Of a stretch of DNA of 64,000 nucleotides, positions 59,230-64,000 are shown one piece after another. The stretch comes from Phaeotremella fagi (Eukaryota; Basidiomycota; Tremellomycetes; Tremellales; Phaeotremellaceae), in the NCBI GenBank assembly GCA_001599715.1, contig BCHU01000004.1, positions 248,001 through 312,000 of the forward strand, written 5' to 3'. The number at the start of each line of letters is the position of its first letter. Within the stretch, counting starts at the first letter, position 1. A program made the position numbers and the translations under genes. Under the pieces are notes generated by a model. The model had not been told where the DNA came from. It saw nothing but the letters and a program-made list of their open reading frames with translations, and did not search any database.

Positions 59230-62200
59230 TCATTTCCCTTCCAACCTCCTCTTCTGTCTATCAATCTTCGCAGACATCTCATGATGTTCCCCACAATCCT
59301 CCAACTGAGAGGGCATCTCCATCACCGGTTCCTCAGTAACAAAATAAGCAGTGTTCAGAGCTTCATTCGCTAACAGTCTCTTTTTGGGGTTGAAAGCTAA
59401 TAAACCCAGTGCGAGATCGAGAGCTGCTGGACTTAGCCATCTATGTAGAGTTAGAATTAAGAGTCATTGTTCGTGGGAAGATGTGGAAGACGTACTTGGT
59501 AAAACTTTCTTTGAATTTTGAGGTAATCGAGATTTTAGGTTTCACGAGTTCGTACCAAGGAAGATTTGTTAGACCTGGCCAGTCTTCTTCGTTCGGGGTT
59601 CCCATCATCGAATAGATCACTTCTAATTGATGGATTTCATCGTTCCCCTGGAAAACAGGTTTGCTGACCATGATTTCCAGCATGATACATCTAAAGTGTA
59701 AGTCAGTTTTACAATTATCAAAAATTACATTGAAGATGAAAACCTACCCAGCAGACCACATATCGACTTCAGGACCATAAACAGTCTCCCCCATAAGAAG
59801 TTCCGGACTCCTATACCAAAGCGTAATAACCCTATTCGTATAATCATCCATTTTCTTCTTATGATAAAATCTAGCCAAACCGAAATCTGCGAGTTTAAGT
59901 TCACCTTGACCGTTCAACAAGATATTTGATCCTTTCATGTCACGATGTAAGATTGATTTGGAATGGAGATAAGATAGACCTGATAACATTTGGTGAATCA
60001 AGGATTTTAGGTTTGAGGGGGTGAATGTTATTTCGGGATGGGCTAGGAGTCCGGTGAGATCGTGGTTCATGTATTCCAAGACCATGTAAACGGATCCTAT
60101 CATTCGAAAAATATTAGTATATTATCTTAACACGAGAGTTGACTTACCCTTAGATACCATCATCTCATGAAGTCGAACAACATTATCGTGTCTCAATCCC
60201 TGTAACAATTTGATCTCCCTCATAGCCGTGATCGGGAATCCATCTTTCTCCCCCTCCATACGTATACGTTTCAAAGCGACAAAGACTCCAGTCTCAGTAT
60301 TACGAGCTTTGTAAACCTTTCCATAAGTCCCTTCACCAACTTGAGCTACTTTCTCATAAGTCTCCGATTGTGTAGTTTTCGAACGTGAGGATTTGGTAAC
60401 AGTCGTTGTCGATTCTTTGGGCGCTGGAACAGATTCTATTGGAGGAGTGGATATTTGAGGGGCTGGTACCAAAGCCATTTCGTCGTTTCCGTTCTGGATA
60501 CCCTCTTCCCTTGGGAAACCGTATCTTCTTCTGGCTCCTTCCGCAATCGGAACAGAATTGGCATTAACGTTGAATCTAGCTTGAATCGGTGATCGAGATC
60601 TCCGTCTCGGTGATCTAGGCCTTCTCTCCTGTAAATCCCGTTCATCAATCTCAGGTCGGTGACTGCTCCCCCCAGTTTTATTCCATTTCCTACCAACCCC
60701 TCTGTCCCCGTAAACCAAATTAGCTCTGGAATGTTTCCCTTCCAATTCAATCTGATCTTTTGATAATTGAGTACGTAAAGATAAAAGATGTTGAACTTGG
60801 TTAGATTCTTGTGGACTGGGATTCCTACCGAAATAGTGTACTAGGAATGCTTGGATTGGGGGATTGGCGTTTTGTGAATACCACTGATCGAACGCTGCTT
60901 GGATGTATGGGGGAATACTATCTAGATGTTTGTAGTAACCACGCTCCTTTTCAGCTAGGATGTCGAGATATCGTTGTGGTGAAGGTGATCTACTGAAATT
61001 AGAGATCGGTGGTAAAGGCGTCGTTTCCGTTGAATCCACATCCATCTCAACATCCATTTCCATATCAGAAGGAGATGGTTGAAAATTACCATCATTGTTA
61101 CCATTACGTTTATGAGTTGTTGGGGCACCGGAAGATGTCGGTGTTAATGCTTCCTCGTCGAAGAAATGTTGAACAGCAGATGCTTTAGGTACGTTGATGT
61201 TGGGTAATGCTTTCGAGCCGAATTTGATAGGGCTCACCCTAGAGGCCTCGAATGAAATACGAATCGGACCTGATGGGGTGGATACTTGAGGGATTTCCTG
61301 TTGAGGGATAAAATCCTGATAGGATGCTGATTGTGAGTAATGGGGTTCTGCTGTGTAAGGTATAGGTACGGGTGTTGCTGGGGTTTCGACTTCAGATGAA
61401 TGAGTTGGTGGATGTGGTGCAATGTTGAAATCTTCCTGAGCTGGTTTATCCAACCTCCAACGTGATGCCAGCCCAGAACGGGACTGTGTCACTTCCTCCG
61501 TTTTCCTCTCTACCTGTTCATCCACTATTGGTCTTTCGAATAGATTCGATCGTCTTCTTGGCGAAGACGGTGGAACTCGATTCGCTTGAGACGGCCCTTG
61601 TGGATATCGATTGACCGATTGTTGATCACGCTTCACTGGAGGTGCTCGTCGATACCCTTGATCCACTGGAGAATAATGACGATCCTGTCCACTCTGTCGT
61701 CTAGGTCCCGAAGGCAATGGTCTCGAACGAATGATGTTAGGTGATTTACGAGTCTCATCTTGATTCCTTTTGTCATCCATTTGATTCCTCCCTGTTCTCT
61801 CTCTCGATAAAGAACGGGATCTGGATTTCGATCTGGATCTAGAACGTGAATCGTTGGATGTCGAATATCGTCGACGTTCTCGTACCCGAGATCGAGATGG
61901 GGAAGTGTCACGATATCGTTTAGATTCTGGAAGAGTTTCTGAGGGTTGTCGTTGTCTTTTCCTTTCTTCTGGGATTGGAGATGGTGATTGATAAGGTAAG
62001 AAGTCTGATGGTGATCGGGCACGACGACTGGGTATGGAGGGAGATCGACGACGTGTCAATGGAGGTGGTGAAGATGGAGACCTTACCCTTCGAGGTGGGG
62101 AAGGGGGTGTGTCCGGACGACGAGGAGGTGAGATAGGTCTTGAGATTGGGGGAGGAGACGAGGGTGAACGAGGTCTAATTCGTGGAGATGATGAGGCTCT

Positions 62201-63289
62201 ACGGCGAGGTGATCTAACAGAGTCGACGTAGAAGTGAGTTGAATGATATCATCGAAGATCAAACACAAGTAAAACTTACCTTGACCTCTCACGGTCTTGA
62301 CCCCGACTCCTACTTCTGCTTTCACTTCTACCCCTGCTGTCACTTCTACTCCTCCTTCGACTTTCGCTTCTATCTCTGCTCCCACTTCTACTTCTTCCTC
62401 GACGAGCGTCAGCCCCTACGCCATAATCAGGACTATCTCTGCCATTACGTCGAGTCGATGTAGCACCAGAACGACCTTTAGCGGACCGATCATTCCTTCT
62501 GTACTTATCCGTGCTGGAACGGTTTACTTGTCCATTTTCAGAAGGGGAGAGATTCTGACGACGAGGATGGGTTGGAGGGGAGCGACGTCGATGGAGAGCA
62601 TTGGAGGGTGATCGATCTTTAGTTGACGATAAATTTGATTGTACTACCGAAGTAGAATTCGATGCTGGTCTTCTAACAGGCGAAAACGATTCTTTCCGAC
62701 TACTCCTCCTACGATCAGATTCCTGAGATTTCTGACGTTCCCTCGAAGATCTCCTTTCACCGTCTTTATCAGAACGTCCAAAAGATCTTTGACCATTATT
62801 CCGACTTCCATAAGCTTCTCGTATCCTTTCATCCTGTCCAGAAACATTCGAATCATCAGGTCGATAACTTCTTGAACCATATCCTCTGTCTCTATCCCTA
62901 TCTCTATCTCTGTCCCAATGATTCTTCTCTTTACCATTAGATTTACCTGACCAAGATTCCCTACTTGGTCGATAACTATTCATCTGGTTATCTTTTCTCT
63001 TATTTTTAAAATTCCCAGCTTTCACTTCATGCCCGTTATTGACATTCCTTGGTTCTTCCCATTGATTTCTATTTCTTCCGTTCCACGATGTCGTCGACGT
63101 CGGCGTTGGAATCGAATTCTGGGGTTGATTTTGATTCCTGCGGTAAGCAACGTCATTGGTTTCAGTGCTGATTTCATCTCGATGATCACGGGCGTTGTTG
63201 GAACCGATGGAAGCTCGAGGTCCTTGGGGTGTAAACGACGATGGTCCAGCTTGACCTGGTCGCCAGGTCTCGCGCTTCATTCCTTGCAT
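59230..63289 (-). CDS. CTK1: CTK1/CDK12-type CTD kinase with RS-rich N-terminus
   Basis: Cyclin-dependent kinase that phosphorylates the RNA polymerase II CTD during elongation. Exon 1 (63289-62276) is Arg/Ser/Asp-rich with RS and RD dipeptides (RSRSGSRDRSESRRRSRSDS). Exon 2 adds Ser/Pro/Arg tracts. The kinase domain begins near 60400 (VGEGTYGKVYKA, VALKRIRME, PITAMREIKLL). The last block is the CTK1/CDK9/CDK12 signature instead of PSTAIRE. It continues YMNHDLTGLL, HRDMKGSN, DFGLARF, VITLWYRSPELL, ending in SQLEDCGEHHEMS with a basic tail. Six exons. The stop is TGA 59230-59232. Confidence 0.9.
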
Positions 63290-63880
63290 AGTTGATTTCG
63301 TTTGGAATCAGAAACAACGCGGGAGAAAAGGGCGAGATGGAGGGTTTTTGTTAACTCTCTGGTACTATTGATAATGAGCGAGTTGCTGGAGAGTCGGGTC
63401 TATAGTAAAAACTCAAGTCATTCCATTCGATAGAGGAAGTGTCGTAACGCAGATGCTACCTTAATGATGCTGTTTGATTTGGGTATAAGTTCTCCTGATA
63501 GTTCCCCTTACTATATACTGGAGGAGAGGGATTAGACCTCTGTTTTCGGTAGTGATAATAAGAGGAGAATGGAAAGAAAGAGATCAGAGATTAGAGATTT
63601 ACAGATTGCTTTGGTGGATGGATTGATGCGCAAGGATTAAGTCAGACGAGTTTTTATTTCGTCCACCCATTTAGGGAGATCCTGGTGCGAAGCATTCTTA
63701 AAGTTGATGTCGATTCCACCATATATATGCTGCACGTCTCTACAGTAAGCATTATCTATTTCAAACTCTGAATAACAAAAATATTTTGCAAAGTGTCCAA
63801 GCGGGGCACAACATGTTGAGAACCAACCAAAAAAAAAACAAAAAAAGAAAACAAATCATGATAAATTGAAAATTCAACTT
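63290..63880. other. intergenic, CTK1 promoter and tRNA flank
   Basis: About 590 bp. Holds the CTK1 promoter and, at 63825-63860, A-rich runs which, read on the minus strand, give T-tracts downstream of the tRNA-Gly gene (Pol III termination). Confidence 0.5.
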
Positions 63881-63950
63881 ACGTCAACAGGGAATCGAAC
63901 CCTGGGCTGAAGCTTGGAAGGCTACAATGTTACCATTACACCACTGACGT
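63881..63950 (-). tRNA. tRNA-Gly (anticodon UCC)
   Basis: Reading the minus strand, 70 nt fold as a tRNA. Acceptor ACGTCAG pairs with TTGACGT (last pair G:U). The D-arm box GTGTAATGGTAAC fits. The anticodon loop CTTCCAA has T33 and anticodon TCC. The T-arm is CAGGG-TTCGATT-CCCTG. No intron and no encoded CCA. One U-U mismatch occurs in the anticodon stem (GTAGC/GCTTC). The Pol III A box (TGGTGTAATGG) and B box (GGTTCGATTCC) are intact. Downstream T-runs follow. Confidence 0.9.
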
Positions 63951-64000
63951 TTTCGGATGTTCAGGATGAAGTGTTACTGTTTATAATGTGTCACAAAGTT

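Noticed and set aside
62297..62611. Ser/Thr/Pro-rich + strand frame opposite the RS region
   Set aside because: Antisense of the RS-rich exon of the CTK1-type kinase; biased composition keeps it open.

Overview
The window is nuclear DNA of a basidiomycete yeast of the Tremellomycetes (Cryptococcus/Kwoniella-like). The evidence is dense genes on both strands, nearly all split by several short (about 45-70 nt) GT-AG introns, plus lineage-typical genes: a macrofage-activating-glycoprotein-like GPI protein, a CPL1-domain secreted protein, an RS-rich CTK1/CDK12 kinase and an ATG101 gene. Exon joins were worked out by hand from splice consensus and reading-frame continuity, with no transcript support. 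No transposon, CRISPR, rDNA or telomere sequence was seen.

Layout. 0-8 kb: an unknown short ORF, a probable mitochondrial protein, a 1.1k-residue disordered protein and an RCC1-repeat (ATS1-like) protein. 8.3-10.5 kb: a three-member tandem array of unknown small proteins (family 1), the middle copy frameshifted. 11-15 kb: the ER chaperone ROT1 and a GPI-anchored glycoprotein. 15-23 kb: a TFIIIC WD40 subunit divergent from PEX6, then an acidic unknown protein. 23-31 kb: a small membrane protein, an alpha-arrestin with a long repeat tail, and a DUF1295 membrane enzyme. 30-33 kb: two aldo-keto reductases head to head. 33-38 kb: ATG101, the CWC24/RNF113 splicing factor, a doubtful small ORF and a Zn2Cys6 transcription factor. 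39-43 kb: an allantoate-permease-family transporter and a CPL1-like secreted protein. 43-47.6 kb: an L-type lectin, a LYR-motif protein and an NAD-dependent epimerase. 47.9-51 kb: a four-member tandem array of a second unknown family (family 2), one copy with an in-frame stop. 51.5-64 kb: CDC20, a DCAF8/WDTC1-type WD40 protein, an unknown protein, the CTK1-type kinase and a tRNA-Gly gene.

Most genes are housekeeping and functionally unrelated, as is usual in fungal DNA. Loose themes are the secretory pathway and cell surface (ROT1, GPI glycoprotein, CPL1-like protein, L-type lectin) and a possible regulator-transporter pair at 36-41 kb. The least explained parts are the two unrelated tandem arrays of undescribed small proteins. 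Also notable is a set of very small exons (8, 10, 16 and 22 nt); the 8-nt exon encodes the presumed catalytic tyrosine of an aldo-keto reductase.
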